From Blastocatellia bacterium AA13 (GTDB lineage Bacteria; Acidobacteriota; Blastocatellia; UBA7656): a DNA stretch of 64,000 nt. This document shows, one piece after another, positions 19,321 to 29,843 of this stretch. The position numbers and the translations under genes were made by a program. Numbering within the stretch: position 1 is the stretch's first letter; each line of letters begins with the position of its first letter. The notes below the pieces were generated by a model, which was not told the origin of the DNA, made no database searches, and saw nothing but the letters and a program-made list of their open reading frames with translations. The stretch spans positions 124,001-188,000 of the forward strand of contig QHVH01000014.1 of NCBI GenBank assembly GCA_003222245.1. Reading direction: 5' to 3'.

Positions 19321-20775
19321 TTAGAGACCTCTTCGGCCACGCATTCGACGGCCTCGCGGACCGAGGAAACCATCGTAGTGGCGCATGATGAGTTGGGACT
19401 CGACCTGATTCATCGTGTCCATCGCAACGCCTATTACGATAAGAAGGCTGGTGCCCCCGAAGTAGAATTGCAGTCCGATGCCCGTCGTCAGCCATCGGGT
19501 CAAGGGATTGGATCTCAAGAAAGAGTCGATGGTCTCGCCGACCACCGGCAAATGCTGGAACTGAATACCGGAAAGCAGAACCTGCGGCAAAAGCGAAACG
19601 AGTCCCAGGTAGATCGCGCCGACCGTAGTCAAGCGGGTCAGTATTTCGTTCAGGTACTCGGCCGTTCGCTTGCCGGGCCGAATTCCAGGAATGAACGCTC
19701 CGTTCTTTCTGAGATTGTCGGCCACTTCATCCGTGTTGAAAATGATCGACACATAAAAGAACGTGAAGAACATTATGGCAGATATATAAATCAACATGTG
19801 AAGCGGGTGGCTCGTCTGCCCGAATTCCGCCAAGAAGGTAGCGAGTTTTCCTCGCCAGTCGTCGGCGCCAGGATTAACCCCGCCCACGAAACCGGCAATC
19901 GTCTGTGGAAACGCGAGCATTGAAGCCGCGAAGATCACCGGTATGACCCCGCCCATATTAACCTTGAGCGGCATATGGGTCTGCTGCTGAGGAACCGACT
20001 GGCGTCCAACAAGCCGCCTTGCGTGATTGATGGGAACCTTTCTAAAGCCCCGCTCGACAAACACAATCGCGGCTATGACGGCGATCATCGCAAGAACGAG
20101 AACGATCACGCCGAGGGCCTCCGCCGTGCTCCCGCCTTGCAGCTTTGTATATACGTCCTTGACGGCCGATGGAAGCCGAAGCACGATGCCCGCGAAGATA
20201 ATCAAGCTTATGCCGTTGCCGATTCCTCGCTCGGTTATCTGCTCGCCGAGCCACATTATGAAAGTGGTGCCGGTGGCAAGCGTCAACATCGTCATCGCCA
20301 GAAAAGCTATGCCGGGGTGCTCAACCAGGGCTCCAGCTCCTGTCTGTTGATTCTGCAGCCAGTATGCAATTCCGAACGACTGAACCGCGCACAGGACAAC
20401 GGTGAGATAGCGCGTATACTGCGTGATTTTGCGTCTTCCCAGCTCGCCTTCCTCTTGAAGGGCTTTCAGACGAGCGCTCACAACAGTCATCAACTGAAGT
20501 ATGATCGACGCAGTGATGTAGGGCGTGATGCCAAGCGCGAAGATTGAGACTACTTTGAAATTTCCGCCCGAAAACAGATCCATCACCCCGGCCAGGCTTC
20601 GCTGCAAATCACCGCTGTTCCATAGGGTCTTCAACGCCTCCGAGTCGATACCGGGCGTGCGGACATGGGAGCCCAGCCGGTAGACCGCCAGCATCGCAAG
20701 GGTGAACAACACACGTTTCCGCAGATCCGGAACCGAGAAGATGTTGCGCACGCTGTTGATGAAGTTTTCGATCAT
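19321..20775 (-). CDS. secY: Protein translocase subunit SecY
   Basis: A 484-residue polytopic membrane protein with ten predicted helices, forming the Sec channel. Family marks include [20 protein letters not shown], the plug region near residues 62-72, and [19 protein letters not shown] in a cytoplasmic loop. It is somewhat longer than the E. coli protein (443), with extra periplasmic residues around [17 protein letters not shown]. It lies after rplO, the usual place, and is followed closely by adk. Confidence 0.98.
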   Translation of the reverse strand: MIENFINSVRNIFSVPDLRKRVLFTLAMLAVYRLGSHVRTPGIDSEALKTLWNSGDLQRSLAGVMDLFSGGNFKVVSIFALGITPYITASIILQLMTVVSARLKALQEEGELGRRKITQYTRYLTVVLCAVQSFGIAYWLQNQQTGAGALVEHPGIAFLAMTMLTLATGTTFIMWLGEQITERGIGNGISLIIFAGIVLRLPSAVKDVYTKLQGGSTAEALGVIVLVLAMIAVIAAIVFVERGFRKVPINHARRLVGRQSVPQQQTHMPLKVNMGGVIPVIFAASMLAFPQTIAGFVGGVNPGADDWRGKLATFLAEFGQTSHPLHMLIYISAIMFFTFFYVSIIFNTDEVADNLRKNGAFIPGIRPGKRTAEYLNEILTRLTTVGAIYLGLVSLLPQVLLSGIQFQHLPVVGETIDSFLRSNPLTRWLTTGIGLQFYFGGTSLLIVIGVAMDTMNQVESQLIMRHYDGFLGPRGRRMRGRRGL

Positions 20776-20814
20776 TGCCCCGACCTCCCTGGCGATGCCG
20801 ATAGAAACATTAAA

Positions 20815-21288
20815 CTAACTCCCTGCCTCCAAGACAGTTACTTTGCCGCCGGCGGCCTCAATTCTCTCACGAGCACCCTTTGTAAAGCGATGGGCCGAAA
20901 CCGACAGCGCTTTGGTGAGCTCGCCCTTTCCGAGAATGACCACGCCCTCGCCCCGCATGCGGTAGCTCTTTCGCACGAGCCCCTGCTCAATCATCGACGA
21001 AGGGGTCACGTCGTCCTCCGCCGAGAACTTGATTTCGAGCTGCGAAAGATTCACTTCGATCCAGGCCTTCTTAAAGATGTTTGTGAAGCCCCTTTTCGGC
21101 AGGCGGCGCTGAAGAGGCATCTGTCCGCCTTCGAATCCAGGCCTTCCCGAATAACCGGAACGCGACTTCTGACCTTTATTACCGCGGCCGCTTGTTTTGC
21201 CAAGTCCCGATCCGGGTCCTCGACCGACTCGCTTCTTCCCTTTGTTGGCGCCCTTCGGCGTTCCTATGTTGTGAAGCCCTAATGCCAT
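20815..21288 (-). CDS. rplO: 50S ribosomal protein L15
   Basis: A 157-residue L15 with the glycine- and arginine-rich N-terminal arm typical of the family ([40 protein letters not shown]) and a globular C-terminal domain ([20 protein letters not shown]). It is a late assembly protein of the large subunit. It is 14 nt downstream of rpmD. Confidence 0.97.
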   Translation of the reverse strand: MALGLHNIGTPKGANKGKKRVGRGPGSGLGKTSGRGNKGQKSRSGYSGRPGFEGGQMPLQRRLPKRGFTNIFKKAWIEVNLSQLEIKFSAEDDVTPSSMIEQGLVRKSYRMRGEGVVILGKGELTKALSVSAHRFTKGARERIEAAGGKVTVLEAGS

Positions 21289-21302
21289 GTTATCTCCGTC
21301 GA

Positions 21303-21512
21303 TTACTCAATGATTCTAAGCAGGTGAGGCGCTTTTCTTACCGCGCCTCTCATCGAGTCGTTATCGGGCCTTTCAAGTATCTGATTGAGTTTGGTGAATC
21401 CCAGGCTCCGCACGAGTACTTTTTGCCGCGAGCTGGCCCCGATCGTCGACCTGTACCACTGAATCCTGATCTTGGAGCCGTTCGCCTGAGCGGTGTTCTT
21501 ATCTGTCGCCAT
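21303..21512 (-). CDS. rpmD: 50S ribosomal protein L30
   Basis: A 69-residue protein, normal for bacterial L30. The fold is recognised from [20 protein letters not shown] and [20 protein letters not shown], ending in [11 protein letters not shown]. It binds 23S and 5S-adjacent rRNA. It lies between rpsE and rplO as usual. Confidence 0.95.
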   Translation of the reverse strand: MATDKNTAQANGSKIRIQWYRSTIGASSRQKVLVRSLGFTKLNQILERPDNDSMRGAVRKAPHLLRIIE

Positions 21513-21539
21513 CTTCTACTTCCCTTCTATCGCCGGGCG

Positions 21540-22088
21540 CTATTCTTCTTCCGAGAACTGTCTTCGGATTCGCATAACGGTCGCGGGGTCTTTGATCGTT
21601 CGCAGCCCCTCGAACGTAGCTCTTACGACGTTGTGCGGGTTGGAAGAACCGATTGACTTCGTGACAACGTCCCTGATCCCCACCGACTGAAGAATCGCGC
21701 GGACCGGTCCGCCGGCGATGACCCCCGTTCCTTCTCGCGCGGGCTTGAGCAAAACGCGGCCGGAGCCAAAAACGCCGGTGACCTGATATGGAATAGTCGA
21801 GCCCTTTAACGGCACTCGAATCAGATTTTTCTTTGCGGCTTCGATGCCCTTCTTTATCGCGAGCGGAACCTCTCGGGCCTTACCAGATCCAAATCCGACC
21901 ACGCCGTTTTCATTTCCGACGACAACGAGCGCCGAAAACGAGAGGTTCTTACCGCCCTTCACGACCTTGGTCACGCGGTTGATCGAGATGACTTGATCTT
22001 TCAGATCGAGACCCGATGAATCAATTCGTTCCATAAACCCCCAAAACACTCTTGAAATGCCGCGCCCAGGTTGTCGTTCCCGGACCAT
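21540..22088 (-). CDS. rpsE: 30S ribosomal protein S5
   Basis: The 182-residue protein has the double-stranded RNA-binding domain ([40 protein letters not shown]) and the C-terminal fold ([20 protein letters not shown]). It shapes decoding accuracy with S4 and S12. The open frame begins 10-20 residues before the usual family start; a start at the methionine of [16 protein letters not shown] (22034) is an equal candidate. Confidence 0.96.
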   Translation of the reverse strand: MVRERQPGRGISRVFWGFMERIDSSGLDLKDQVISINRVTKVVKGGKNLSFSALVVVGNENGVVGFGSGKAREVPLAIKKGIEAAKKNLIRVPLKGSTIPYQVTGVFGSGRVLLKPAREGTGVIAGGPVRAILQSVGIRDVVTKSIGSSNPHNVVRATFEGLRTIKDPATVMRIRRQFSEEE

Positions 22089-22136
22089 GCGCCGCCGAGG
22101 TGCGTCGACCCTTTAACCGGCGCTCGCGGCGGCAGC

Positions 22137-22496
22137 TTAGAAACTCAATCCGGCTTCGCGGGCTGCTTCGGCGAGATTGCGAATCCGGCCGTGATAGATG
22201 TACCCGCCGCGGTCGAAAACAACTTGAGTGATGCCCTTCTCTTTCGCGCGCTCAGCGATCAGTTTTCCGATCTCTTTGGCCGTTGCGGCGTTTCCGCCAT
22301 CGCGACCCTTAAAGGTCGGCTCCGTCGTGGAGGCCGAAATCAACGTGACCCCTCTCGAATCATCGATGACCTGGACATAAATATGTTTCACGCTTCGAAA
22401 CACAGCCAGGCGCGGACGCTCCGGCGAGCCTTTTATCTTCGCCCGTATCCGCGAATGCACCGCATTACGTACTTCGCTTCTGGTTTTCGTTGCCAT
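22137..22496 (-). CDS. rplR: 50S ribosomal protein L18
   Basis: A 119-residue L18 that binds 5S rRNA with L5. Conserved parts are [40 protein letters not shown] and the end [20 protein letters not shown]. Normal length and position between rplF and rpsE. Confidence 0.97.
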   Translation of the reverse strand: MATKTRSEVRNAVHSRIRAKIKGSPERPRLAVFRSVKHIYVQVIDDSRGVTLISASTTEPTFKGRDGGNAATAKEIGKLIAERAKEKGITQVVFDRGGYIYHGRIRNLAEAAREAGLSF

Positions 22497-22551
22497 TCTT
22501 GCTTCCCCGAATCCGCGGATCGCGCGCGACCGCTCAATCAGATTGCCCGCA

Positions 22552-23106
22552 TTATTTGCCGGTCTTGCCGGGCTTCAGTTTCAATTGCTCGCCTGTATAT
22601 CGAACGCCTTTGCCTTTATAGGGATCGGGCCTTCGCAGGCTTCTCATATCGGCGGCCATCTGGCCCACCTGATGGCGGTCGATACCGCTGATCGTAATTG
22701 TAGTTTGATACTGCTGTATTGGTTTCGCCGAACGCTCGATCTTGACTTCGATTCCAGCCGGAATCGGGAACTCGATCTGATGCGAATATCCGAGGTTGAA
22801 CATTATTCGCCCCTTCTGCACTTCCGCCTTGTATCCGACCCCGATTATGTCGAGTTGGCGAGTAAAACCTTCGGTCACCCCGGTCACGGCATTCTGAACC
22901 AAAGCCCGCGCGAGTCCGTGCAGAGCCGCTCGTTCGTCGCTGTCGCGAAGCGCGAGCAACTCCTCGCCTTCCACTTTGAAGGTAATTCCCTCCGGCACAG
23001 TGGTCGACAACGAGCCCTTTGGACCGGAGACCAGCACGGCTCCGTCGGCAATGTTTACTTTGACCCCTTTTGGCAGGGCGATTGGCTTCTTTCCGATTCT
23101 AGACAT
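22552..23106 (-). CDS. rplF: 50S ribosomal protein L6
   Basis: A 184-residue L6 with its two duplicated domains; [20 protein letters not shown] begins the first and the C-terminal signature [20 protein letters not shown] ends the second. It lies near the factor-binding site and the sarcin-ricin loop. It follows rpsH by 30 nt. Confidence 0.98.
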   Translation of the reverse strand: MSRIGKKPIALPKGVKVNIADGAVLVSGPKGSLSTTVPEGITFKVEGEELLALRDSDERAALHGLARALVQNAVTGVTEGFTRQLDIIGVGYKAEVQKGRIMFNLGYSHQIEFPIPAGIEVKIERSAKPIQQYQTTITISGIDRHQVGQMAADMRSLRRPDPYKGKGVRYTGEQLKLKPGKTGK

Positions 23107-23136
23107 CGTAAATTCCTCAAAGATACGCGACGAGAA

Positions 23137-23532
23137 TCAATAAACTCTGCAGAGTATCTCGCCGCCGATCCGTCTCTTTCGCGCGTTCCTGTCGGTCATC
23201 AATCCTTTTGACGTCGATATGATGTTGATGCCGAGGCCCCCAATGACGCTGGGGATGCTTCCGGCGCCGGAATACACGCGGCACCCGGGCTTGGACACGC
23301 GTTGAAGGGTCGATATCAGACGTTCTCCCTTGGGTCCATACCGCAGATAGATCCGGATGCTGCGCCGCGTATCTTCCCCGATTACTTTATAGTTACTGAT
23401 GAACCCTTCTTCTTTAAGGATTCGAGCGATCTCCAGCTTCAACTTCGACACGGGAACGTCCACCTTCTGATGCTTGGCGGCTTGTGCGTTCCTTACGCGC
23501 GTCAGCATATCTGCAATAGGATCCGTCATCAC
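23137..23532 (-). CDS. rpsH: 30S ribosomal protein S8
   Basis: A 131-residue S8, starting MMTDPIADMLTRVRNAQAAK and ending with the conserved SKGLMTDRNARKRRIGGEIL segment. It binds the central domain of 16S rRNA; in E. coli it also represses the spc operon by binding its mRNA. No such site was identified here. Confidence 0.98.
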   Translation of the reverse strand: MMTDPIADMLTRVRNAQAAKHQKVDVPVSKLKLEIARILKEEGFISNYKVIGEDTRRSIRIYLRYGPKGERLISTLQRVSKPGCRVYSGAGSIPSVIGGLGINIISTSKGLMTDRNARKRRIGGEILCRVY

Positions 23533-23617
23533 TGCTCCTTTAGATCGGTTACTGCTTTCTCTGTTTCCTATGCGCTCCCCAAACTCTGTCCCGGTAACCG
23601 CTCCCTATAACCTGTTC

Positions 23618-23902
23618 TCACCAGCTCGACTTAGTCACTCCAGGTATGTGGCCTTCGAGGGCGAGACTGCGGAAACAAATTCGGCAGAGGTCGAACTTTC
23701 GAAGAAATCCGCGCTTGCGTCCGCAACGGCGACACCGGCTATGCACCCTCGCTACAAAGACGTTCAACTTCATACCGTCTCTGCGGGCGAGCTTGCGGCC
23801 CTTCTTGCCTCCAATCCCGAACTTCTCTTTGAGCCGCGATTCGGCATTAGCCTTTGCACGCTTCAACTCATTTGCTTTGTATATAGATGATGTTCTAGCC
23901 AT
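23618..23902 (-). CDS. rpsN: 30S ribosomal protein S14, zinc form with long N-terminus
   Basis: The C-terminal half is a zinc-type S14 ([20 protein letters not shown] gives the CxxC...CxxC set, then [18 protein letters not shown]). Zinc-type proteins are normally about 61 residues. Here the protein is 94 residues, and the N-terminal part [20 protein letters not shown] resembles the long, cysteine-free type. The start at 23902 has GAGGTG immediately upstream, a tight spacing; an internal ATG near 23773 ([10 protein letters not shown]) would give a 51-residue protein but loses the conserved N-terminus. Confidence 0.94.
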   Translation of the reverse strand: MARTSSIYKANELKRAKANAESRLKEKFGIGGKKGRKLARRDGMKLNVFVARVHSRCRRCGRKRGFLRKFDLCRICFRSLALEGHIPGVTKSSW

Positions 23903-23923
23903 CTCACCTCGCCGGTTCTAGCC

Positions 23924-24472
23924 CTAATTCTTGGTGAAGGGCATACCAAAATGTTGCAACAGCGCTTTCCCTTCTTCATCGGTCTTCGCGGTTGTCACGA
24001 TAGATATGTTCATTCCGCGAATCTTGTCGACCTTATTGAAGTCGATTTCAGGAAAGATCAACTGTTCTTTTATGCCCAGAGTGTAATTCCCGCGCCCATC
24101 GAACGCCTTCTGGCTCACTCCCCGAAAGTCTCTGACGCGGGGCAGAACCGCGTTGACCAGCCGATCCAGAAACTCGTACATTCGCTCGCCCCTGAGCGTA
24201 ACAGATACGCCGACCGGCATGCCTTCGCGCAGCTTGAACGCGGCTATGGATTTCCGGGCCTTCGTTATAACCGATTTCTGACCGCTCACTAACGCCAGTT
24301 CCATCGCAGCCTGATCGAATACCTTAGAGTTAGTCTGAGCTTCGCGGCCTACGCCGATGTTCAAAACGATCTTCTCGAGCCGCGGCACGGCCATCGGGTT
24401 CTTATAGTCGAATTGCTTGGTCAGCGCTTCGAGTATTTCAGCGTTATAACGCTCTTTCATTCTCGGTGCCAT
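23924..24472 (-). CDS. rplE: 50S ribosomal protein L5
   Basis: A 182-residue L5, which carries 5S rRNA into the central protuberance and touches P-site tRNA. It has the standard start [20 protein letters not shown] and the core [20 protein letters not shown] and [20 protein letters not shown]. It is 77 nt downstream of rplX and 21 nt upstream of rpsN. Confidence 0.98.
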   Translation of the reverse strand: MAPRMKERYNAEILEALTKQFDYKNPMAVPRLEKIVLNIGVGREAQTNSKVFDQAAMELALVSGQKSVITKARKSIAAFKLREGMPVGVSVTLRGERMYEFLDRLVNAVLPRVRDFRGVSQKAFDGRGNYTLGIKEQLIFPEIDFNKVDKIRGMNISIVTTAKTDEEGKALLQHFGMPFTKN

Positions 24473-24549
24473 TTTGATTCAGTCCTCTTTCGCTGATGCG
24501 GCGGCTCGGGTTGCGACCTTGTCGCCTGCCTTCAGCAAGACCCTTCTTT

Positions 24550-24882
24550 CTACTTACCTTCGATCGTTGCTCCGCATTTCTTACATGCACGGCCTCGCCG
24601 GCCGTCGGCGAGCAACTGATGCCCCACGCGCGATGCAACTCCGCAATGCGGACAAATCACCATGACGTTGGACACGTCAATCGGCGACTCTTTCTCGAGA
24701 ATGCCGCCCTGAACTCCGCGCCTCGAATTCGCCTTCAAATGTCGTTTGACGACGTTGACGCCCTCGACCAGAATTCGGCGCTTGCGGGGATGCACCTCGA
24801 TGACGCGGCCGGTCTTTCCGCGATCCTTGCCGGAAATTACCACTACCCGATCATTTCTTCGTATGTTGATCTCTACGTTCAT
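24550..24882 (-). CDS. rplX: 50S ribosomal protein L24
   Basis: A 110-residue L24 with the KOW motif near the start ([20 protein letters not shown]) and the following [20 protein letters not shown]. It starts 23S rRNA folding. The C-terminus has four cysteines (CPHC and CKKC), the zinc-ribbon-like form known in several phyla. It starts 3 nt after rplN. Confidence 0.97.
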   Translation of the reverse strand: MNVEINIRRNDRVVVISGKDRGKTGRVIEVHPRKRRILVEGVNVVKRHLKANSRRGVQGGILEKESPIDVSNVMVICPHCGVASRVGHQLLADGRRGRACKKCGATIEGK

Positions 24883-24885
24883 AAT

Positions 24886-25254
24886 TCAAATTACCTCGGG
24901 TGCAAGGCTCACGATCTTCATGAATCGCTTGTCTCGGAGCTCGCGTGCGACCGGACCGAATACGCGCGTTCCTACAGGTTCATTGTCGGGCTTGATCAAG
25001 ACCGCGGCGTTTTGATCAAACCTTATATATGTTCCGTCGCGTCTCCTGGTTTCCTTTCGAGTCCTCACAATCACGGCCCGAACGACCTGCCCCTTTTTAA
25101 CCGCGCCGTCCGGCGCCGCCTCTTTGACCGATGCGGTAATCACGTCCCCGAGCCCGGCGCGGGAGCCCGTGTCTCCGCCAAGCGGAAGAATCATCGAGAT
25201 GCGCTTGGCGCCGGAATTATCAGCGACCTCGAGTATCGATCTCATCTGTAGCAT
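24886..25254 (-). CDS. rplN: 50S ribosomal protein L14
   Basis: A 122-residue L14 beginning [20 protein letters not shown] and ending [20 protein letters not shown]. It forms intersubunit bridges with helix 14 of 16S rRNA. Normal length and the usual first gene of the spc group, 52 nt after rpsQ. The protein may begin at the internal Met in the common form MIQ/MLQ, as annotated. Confidence 0.98.
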   Translation of the reverse strand: MLQMRSILEVADNSGAKRISMILPLGGDTGSRAGLGDVITASVKEAAPDGAVKKGQVVRAVIVRTRKETRRRDGTYIRFDQNAAVLIKPDNEPVGTRVFGPVARELRDKRFMKIVSLAPEVI

Positions 25255-25306
25255 AAGCCCCCCGCGTTACAGCGCAAGCGTGCATCAATCGCAGCCTGCC
25301 CCGCCC

Positions 25307-25636
25307 CTATCTAGCCTTCTGAATTATTTCTACTACTCGCCATCGCTTGCGAGCCGACATCGGCCTTGTTTCAAGAATCCGCACGATATCGCCGGTCTTG
25401 GCGCCAATTTCATCATGCGCAAGAAACTTCTTACGGCGCCTGATATACCGTCTGTATTTAGGATGCTGGACCTGGCGTTCCACGCGAACGACGACCGTCT
25501 TCTGCATTTTGTCGCTGGTGACCAACCCGGTTTTCTCCTGCCGCCGGTGTCTGGCTTCACGAGGCGTCACAGTCGCCGCTTCCTCTTGAGGGGCAGCCGC
25601 GATTTCCGTCTCGTTCGTCTCTTGTGTCTCTTCCAT
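25307..25636 (-). CDS. rpsQ: 30S ribosomal protein S17 with acidic N-terminal extension
   Basis: The S17 OB-fold core covers about residues 35-109 (KTGLVTSDKMQKTVVVRVER, then HPKYRRYIRRRKKFLAHDE). Normal S17 is about 80-90 residues; here roughly 30 extra residues rich in Glu, Thr and Ala come first (MEETQETNETEIAAAPQEEA). The extension is unlike the rest of this basic protein and probably disordered. It binds 16S helix 11. It is 23 nt after rpmC. Confidence 0.95.
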   Translation of the reverse strand: MEETQETNETEIAAAPQEEAATVTPREARHRRQEKTGLVTSDKMQKTVVVRVERQVQHPKYRRYIRRRKKFLAHDEIGAKTGDIVRILETRPMSARKRWRVVEIIQKAR

Positions 25637-25659
25637 ATTTATTCCTCAGCCCAATCCGG

Positions 25660-25863
25660 CTATGCTCGGCTGGCGGCAATCTCTCTTTGCCGCAGGGCCG
25701 TCTTTACACGCGCGAGATCTTTGCGTTGAATGCGCACTTCTTTCACCACGTCGGTGTTACCGAGCGACAACTTGAACCGCATTCTGAAGAGCGATTCTTT
25801 AAGCTCTTCGATCTTCGCGCGAAGCTGGTCATCGCTCATATCCAGCAGCTCTTCGGCTTTCAT
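25660..25863 (-). CDS. rpmC: 50S ribosomal protein L29
   Basis: A 67-residue two-helix protein near the exit tunnel, where SRP and trigger factor dock. The sequence [20 protein letters not shown] and [19 protein letters not shown] are typical. Its ATG overlaps the rplP stop by 4 nt (ATGA), so translation is coupled. Confidence 0.97.
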   Translation of the reverse strand: MKAEELLDMSDDQLRAKIEELKESLFRMRFKLSLGNTDVVKEVRIQRKDLARVKTALRQREIAASRA

Positions 25864-26300
25864 ACGAGTCCCCCTTGCTCCTGCTCCTTACGGGATATGA
25901 ACTTCGTTTTGATCGGCAGCTTCTGGGCCGCGAGCCTGATCGCTTCGCGAGCCGTCTTTTCGTCCACACCTTCCATTTCAAAGAGCACTCGCCCGGGCTT
26001 CACAACGGCAACCCATCCTTCGGGAGCGCCCTTGCCTTTGCCCATGCGAGTTTCAGCGGGCTTCTTGGTGATGGGCTTGTCCGGAAACAGACGAATCCAG
26101 ATCTTTCCGCCGCGCTTGATGAATCTCGTCATCGCAACACGAGACGCCTCTATCTGCTTACTGGTGATCCAGGCCGGTTCCAATGCCTTGAGCCCATATT
26201 CACCGAAGGAGATTTCCGCGCCTCGGGTTGCCAGCCCGCGACGGCGTCCTCGCTGTTGCTTTCGAAACTTCACTTTTTTTGGAATCTTATACTCTGCCAT
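25860..26300 (-). CDS. rplP: 50S ribosomal protein L16
   Basis: A 146-residue L16 that organises the A-site tRNA region of the large subunit. Conserved parts: [57 protein letters not shown] and [15 protein letters not shown]. The N-terminus has a few residues more than the usual MLMPKR form. It starts 120 nt after rpsC, one of the wider gaps in the block. Confidence 0.98.
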   Translation of the reverse strand: MAEYKIPKKVKFRKQQRGRRRGLATRGAEISFGEYGLKALEPAWITSKQIEASRVAMTRFIKRGGKIWIRLFPDKPITKKPAETRMGKGKGAPEGWVAVVKPGRVLFEMEGVDEKTAREAIRLAAQKLPIKTKFISRKEQEQGGLV

Positions 26301-26420
26301 GGTTAGCTTTCAGTCCTTAGCTTTTCAGTCCGCTTCGGCAGTTCTTCAGTTCCGCTCTTCCGCAACGCTTCAATGCGATCGCTCAATCAAGACGCGAAAC
26401 CAAACCTGACAAACGACTCG

Positions 26421-27074
26421 CTACCTTCGAGGCTGCGGCCCGCGTCGAACCGTCATCTGATCGCCGCGATAAATCCAAACCTTGACTCCAATGACTCCGA
26501 AGGTCGTATTCGCCTCCGCGAATCCATAATCGATATCGGCCCTCAACGTGTGAAGAGGGAGTCGGCCCTGCAGGTACCACTCGGAGCGCGCTATTTCAGC
26601 CCCGTTCAACCTGCCCGAAACACGCACCTTGATCCCCTGCGCACCAAAACGCTGGGCGCTCTCGACCGCCCGCCTCATCGCGCGCCGAAACGCTATTCTC
26701 TTTTCGAGCTGCTGTGAGATCTGCTCGGCCTGAAGCTGAGCGTTGAGCTCGGGCTTGTGAATTTCTTGAATATTGACATAGACCTCGCGGCCCGTACGAT
26801 CCTTGATCTCTTGTTTGAGCTTGTCGATCTCCGCGCCTTTTCTTCCGATTATTATTCCCGGACGCGAAGTATGAATGATGATCTTCAGCTTATTGGCCGC
26901 GCGCTCAATATCGATATTGGACACGCCGGCGCCCGTGAAGCGCTGCTTCAGTTCTTTCTTTAGCTTGAGATCCTCGTGAAGCAAATCCGCGTAGTCGCGC
27001 TTTGCGATCCAGTTGGAATGCCACCCTCGGTTGTAACCCAGCCTGAAACCATATGGATGAACTTTCTGCCCCAC
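26421..27074 (-). CDS. rpsC: 30S ribosomal protein S3 (GTG start)
   Basis: A 217-residue S3 at the mRNA entry tunnel, with a KH domain ([20 protein letters not shown]) and the C-terminal domain ([20 protein letters not shown]). I place the start at the GTG at 27074, since family members begin [10 protein letters not shown] right after the start and GGAGG lies 6 nt upstream; a longer frame from a TTG at 27086 would include the ribosome-binding site itself. It is 90 nt after rplV. Confidence 0.96.
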   Translation of the reverse strand: MGQKVHPYGFRLGYNRGWHSNWIAKRDYADLLHEDLKLKKELKQRFTGAGVSNIDIERAANKLKIIIHTSRPGIIIGRKGAEIDKLKQEIKDRTGREVYVNIQEIHKPELNAQLQAEQISQQLEKRIAFRRAMRRAVESAQRFGAQGIKVRVSGRLNGAEIARSEWYLQGRLPLHTLRADIDYGFAEANTTFGVIGVKVWIYRGDQMTVRRGPQPRR

Positions 27075-27164
27075 AAACACCTCCAAACTTCGCTGCGATC
27101 AATTACCTTTTCGAGCCTCTCGGCCTCTCACAACAGGAATCGTCGAATCGAGCCCGTCCTCGCC

Positions 27165-27527
27165 CTACTCGACCTTTGCGGTCTCGACTTCAATCGTAAT
27201 GTGACTTTGCCAGCGCCGCTCACGAAAAGCGCGTCCCATCGGAGCGGGCCGCACCCTTCGCCTGAACCTCGTAGGCCCAAGGTCGACGGTCGCCGTCGAT
27301 ACCACAAGCCGGTCGACATCGAGAGAGATATTGAGCTGATCGGCTTTTTGCGTTGCGTTAGCGATAGCCGAGCGCAAAGTCGTCTCTATCGGCTTTGCGG
27401 CGCGCTTCTTCGAAGAAGACAACATACCCAACGCTTCATTAACGGCTCGGCCCCGAATGAGGTCGATCACAAGCCTGGCTTTTTGCGGCGATCCCTTAAT
27501 GTACTTCGCTACTGCTCGCGCTTTCAT
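27165..27527 (-). CDS. rplV: 50S ribosomal protein L22
   Basis: A 120-residue L22, whose long hairpin lines the exit tunnel. It starts MKARAVAKYIKGSPQKARLV and contains the hairpin region ATVDLGPTRFRRRVRPAPMG. Length is normal. It starts 17 nt after rpsS. Confidence 0.98.
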   Translation of the reverse strand: MKARAVAKYIKGSPQKARLVIDLIRGRAVNEALGMLSSSKKRAAKPIETTLRSAIANATQKADQLNISLDVDRLVVSTATVDLGPTRFRRRVRPAPMGRAFRERRWQSHITIEVETAKVE

Positions 27528-27544
27528 ACTAGATGCCTCCTGGC

Positions 27545-27844
27545 CTACTTGCCTCCCGGCGCCGATTTCTTGACGGTCTTGTCGCTCTTTTCAGGATGAC
27601 CCTTGAACTGGCGGGTCGGAGAGAACTCGCCGAGCTTGTGGCCGACCATGTTCTCCTGAATGTAGACCGGTATGAATTTCTTTCCGTTGTGAACCGCTAT
27701 CGTGTGACCAACCATTTCAGGAGATATGGTTGAGCGCCTTGACCAGGTTTTGTGGACTCGCTTCTCGTTAGCCTGGTTCATTCGCGAGATCGCCTTCAAG
27801 ATGTGATCGTCTATGAAGGGCCCTTTTTTTACAGATCTAGCCAT
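27545..27844 (-). CDS. rpsS: 30S ribosomal protein S19
   Basis: A 99-residue S19 of the small-subunit head. It starts [20 protein letters not shown] and has [20 protein letters not shown] and the end [20 protein letters not shown]. Normal length, 89 nt after rplB. Confidence 0.98.
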   Translation of the reverse strand: MARSVKKGPFIDDHILKAISRMNQANEKRVHKTWSRRSTISPEMVGHTIAVHNGKKFIPVYIQENMVGHKLGEFSPTRQFKGHPEKSDKTVKKSAPGGK

Positions 27845-27933
27845 AAACAGTTTTCCAATTTTCGGTCTAAGCTCTCGATCTCATTCTTACTTCGGTCAAT
27901 CGATTTCTAAACTGAACGCTCGAACCGATCCCT

Positions 27934-28758
27934 TTATTTCTTTCGTCTTCTGACGATGAATCGATCGGTTCGCTTGTTATTCCTCGTCTTATATCCTCGC
28001 GTAGGCTGGCCCCAGGGCGTAACCGGATTGCGCCCGCCTGAAGTTTTGCCCTCGCCTCCACCATGAGGATGGTCGACCGGGTTCATTGCAACTCCGCGCA
28101 CTTTCGGCCGGCGCCCGAGCCATCGCTTTCGTCCCGCCTTACCAAGCGAGATGTTGCTCTGCTCGATGTTGCCAACCTGCCCTATAGTGGCATAGCAATC
28201 CATCAGTACCTGCCGGATCTCGCCGGAAGGCAATCTGAGAGACGCCAGATCGCCTTCTTTTGCGATCAACTGCGCCGCGCCGCCGGCCGCCCGAACCATC
28301 TGAGCGCCTTTCCCCGGCCGCAGCTCGACGTTATGCACCGTAGTTCCAAGCGGGATGTTCCTGAGCGGAAGCGCATTGCCCGAAATTATGTCCGCCTGCG
28401 GCCCCGACACAACGCTCTGTCCAACTTTCAAGCCGACCGGCGCGAGAATATAACGCTTCTCACCATCGACATAATAAAGCAGCGCGATATGAGCGGATCT
28501 GTTCGGATCGTATTCGATAGTCGCGACCTTCGCGGGTATGCCGGCCTTGTCTCGCTTAAAGTCGACCGCGCGATACTGGCGCTTGGCTCCGCCCCCCCGC
28601 CGTCGCATCGTGATGTGACCGTCATTATTGCGGCCCGATATTCTCGTCTTCGGCGACAGAAGCGGCTTGTGAGGGCGCTCGCTTGTAATCTCGTCGCGGG
28701 TAAGAAATGTCTGATACCTGCGCCCTGCTGATGTCGGTGAAAGCTTCTTGATACCCAT
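27934..28758 (-). CDS. rplB: 50S ribosomal protein L2
   Basis: A 274-residue L2, needed for subunit joining and peptidyl transfer. Conserved parts are [20 protein letters not shown], the central SH3-like region, and the C-terminal [20 protein letters not shown] loop that reaches toward the active site, with the functional His in VDHPHGG. Normal length. It is 93 nt after rplW. Confidence 0.98.
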   Translation of the reverse strand: MGIKKLSPTSAGRRYQTFLTRDEITSERPHKPLLSPKTRISGRNNDGHITMRRRGGGAKRQYRAVDFKRDKAGIPAKVATIEYDPNRSAHIALLYYVDGEKRYILAPVGLKVGQSVVSGPQADIISGNALPLRNIPLGTTVHNVELRPGKGAQMVRAAGGAAQLIAKEGDLASLRLPSGEIRQVLMDCYATIGQVGNIEQSNISLGKAGRKRWLGRRPKVRGVAMNPVDHPHGGGEGKTSGGRNPVTPWGQPTRGYKTRNNKRTDRFIVRRRKK

Positions 28759-28851
28759 CTATGCCTCTTCGCAAATCCCAATTAGCGGCTATTAAAAGTT
28801 TATACAGACTCTGTTGCGCTCCGTCTCAAGCAACCACCGGAGTTCAAACCC

Positions 28852-29181
28852 TCAAATAGCATCTTCATACAACACGGAAGGCTGTCCGCTCTTAAGAGTG
28901 ACATATGCCTTTTTCCAGTCCGCGCGCCTGCCGGACTGACGCCGGCCGGGGCTTCGCTTTTCTTTGCCTCTGTAGTTGGCGACTCTCACTTCCTCGACCT
29001 TAACGCCCAGGATTCTTTCGACGGCATTTCGAATTTCCGGCTTCGTAGCATTAATCGCCACTCTGAGCGTGAGCATCTGGCGATCATTCCCCGCGCGCCC
29101 CATCGACTCCATCTCGTCCTTCATTGTCAGGGCCTTCTCGGTAATTACCGGCCCCTTTATCACATCCCATATACTGTTCAT
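28852..29181 (-). CDS. rplW: 50S ribosomal protein L23
   Basis: A 109-residue L23 at the tunnel exit, docking site of SRP and trigger factor. It starts MNSIWDVIKGPVITEKALTM and has the NAVERILGVKVEEVRVANYR core. I use the ATG at 29181, which lies 1 nt after the rplD stop and has AGGAGG 6-7 nt upstream inside rplD; the open frame extends 31 codons further into rplD without resembling L23. Confidence 0.97.
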   Translation of the reverse strand: MNSIWDVIKGPVITEKALTMKDEMESMGRAGNDRQMLTLRVAINATKPEIRNAVERILGVKVEEVRVANYRGKEKRSPGRRQSGRRADWKKAYVTLKSGQPSVLYEDAI

Positions 29182-29182
29182 C

Positions 29183-29818
29183 TCACGCCTCCTGCCTGCC
29201 CAACAGCTTGTCCAGCTCGCCGACCGACTCGCGCGTAAAAACAAGATGCTCGTGCACCAGCAGCTCGTAGACATTCACGCCGCCGGGAGAAATGTGTTTA
29301 ACGTGCCGGAGGTTTCGGGATGAAAGGGCGAGGTTGCTGTTCTCGAGTGAATCTATGAGAAGCGTCTGATTTTCAAGGCCGAGCCGGTTGAGAACCGCTT
29401 GAAAATCCTTTGTCTTCCGCGACTGAAGATCGAGCGAATCCACGACTACCAATCCGCCCTCACGAAGGCGCTCAGACAGGACGGCGCATATTGCGCCCCT
29501 TCGCATCTTTTTGGGAATCGTATACGACCAATCCCTCGGCTGGGGTCCGTGAACATTGCCGCCGCCCTTCCAGAGCGGACTCCGGAGGCTCGCGATTCGA
29601 GCACGGCCTGTGCCCTTCTGCTTCCAGAGTTTCTTGCCCGAACCGCTCGTATCGCCGCGTGTTTTCGTTGCCGATGTTCCGGCCCGCTGGTTCGCCTGGT
29701 AGCACTTGACGGCGGAGTAAATCAGCGCCTTGTTTAAGGGCGCTCCGAAAACGCCCTCGGAAAGCTCCAGCTCTCCGACCTCTTCGTTATTCAGGTTCTT
29801 GACCTTCACCACTGGCAT
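29183..29818 (-). CDS. rplD: 50S ribosomal protein L4
   Basis: A 211-residue L4. It shows the conserved tunnel-loop region [20 protein letters not shown], followed by [20 protein letters not shown], and the globular end with [20 protein letters not shown]. In E. coli L4 also represses the S10 operon; no leader similar to that was identified here. It is 25 nt after rplC and 1 nt before rplW. Confidence 0.98.
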   Translation of the reverse strand: MPVVKVKNLNNEEVGELELSEGVFGAPLNKALIYSAVKCYQANQRAGTSATKTRGDTSGSGKKLWKQKGTGRARIASLRSPLWKGGGNVHGPQPRDWSYTIPKKMRRGAICAVLSERLREGGLVVVDSLDLQSRKTKDFQAVLNRLGLENQTLLIDSLENSNLALSSRNLRHVKHISPGGVNVYELLVHEHLVFTRESVGELDKLLGRQEA

Positions 29819-29843
29819 CGCTCGCTCCGTTACACAGGATTGA

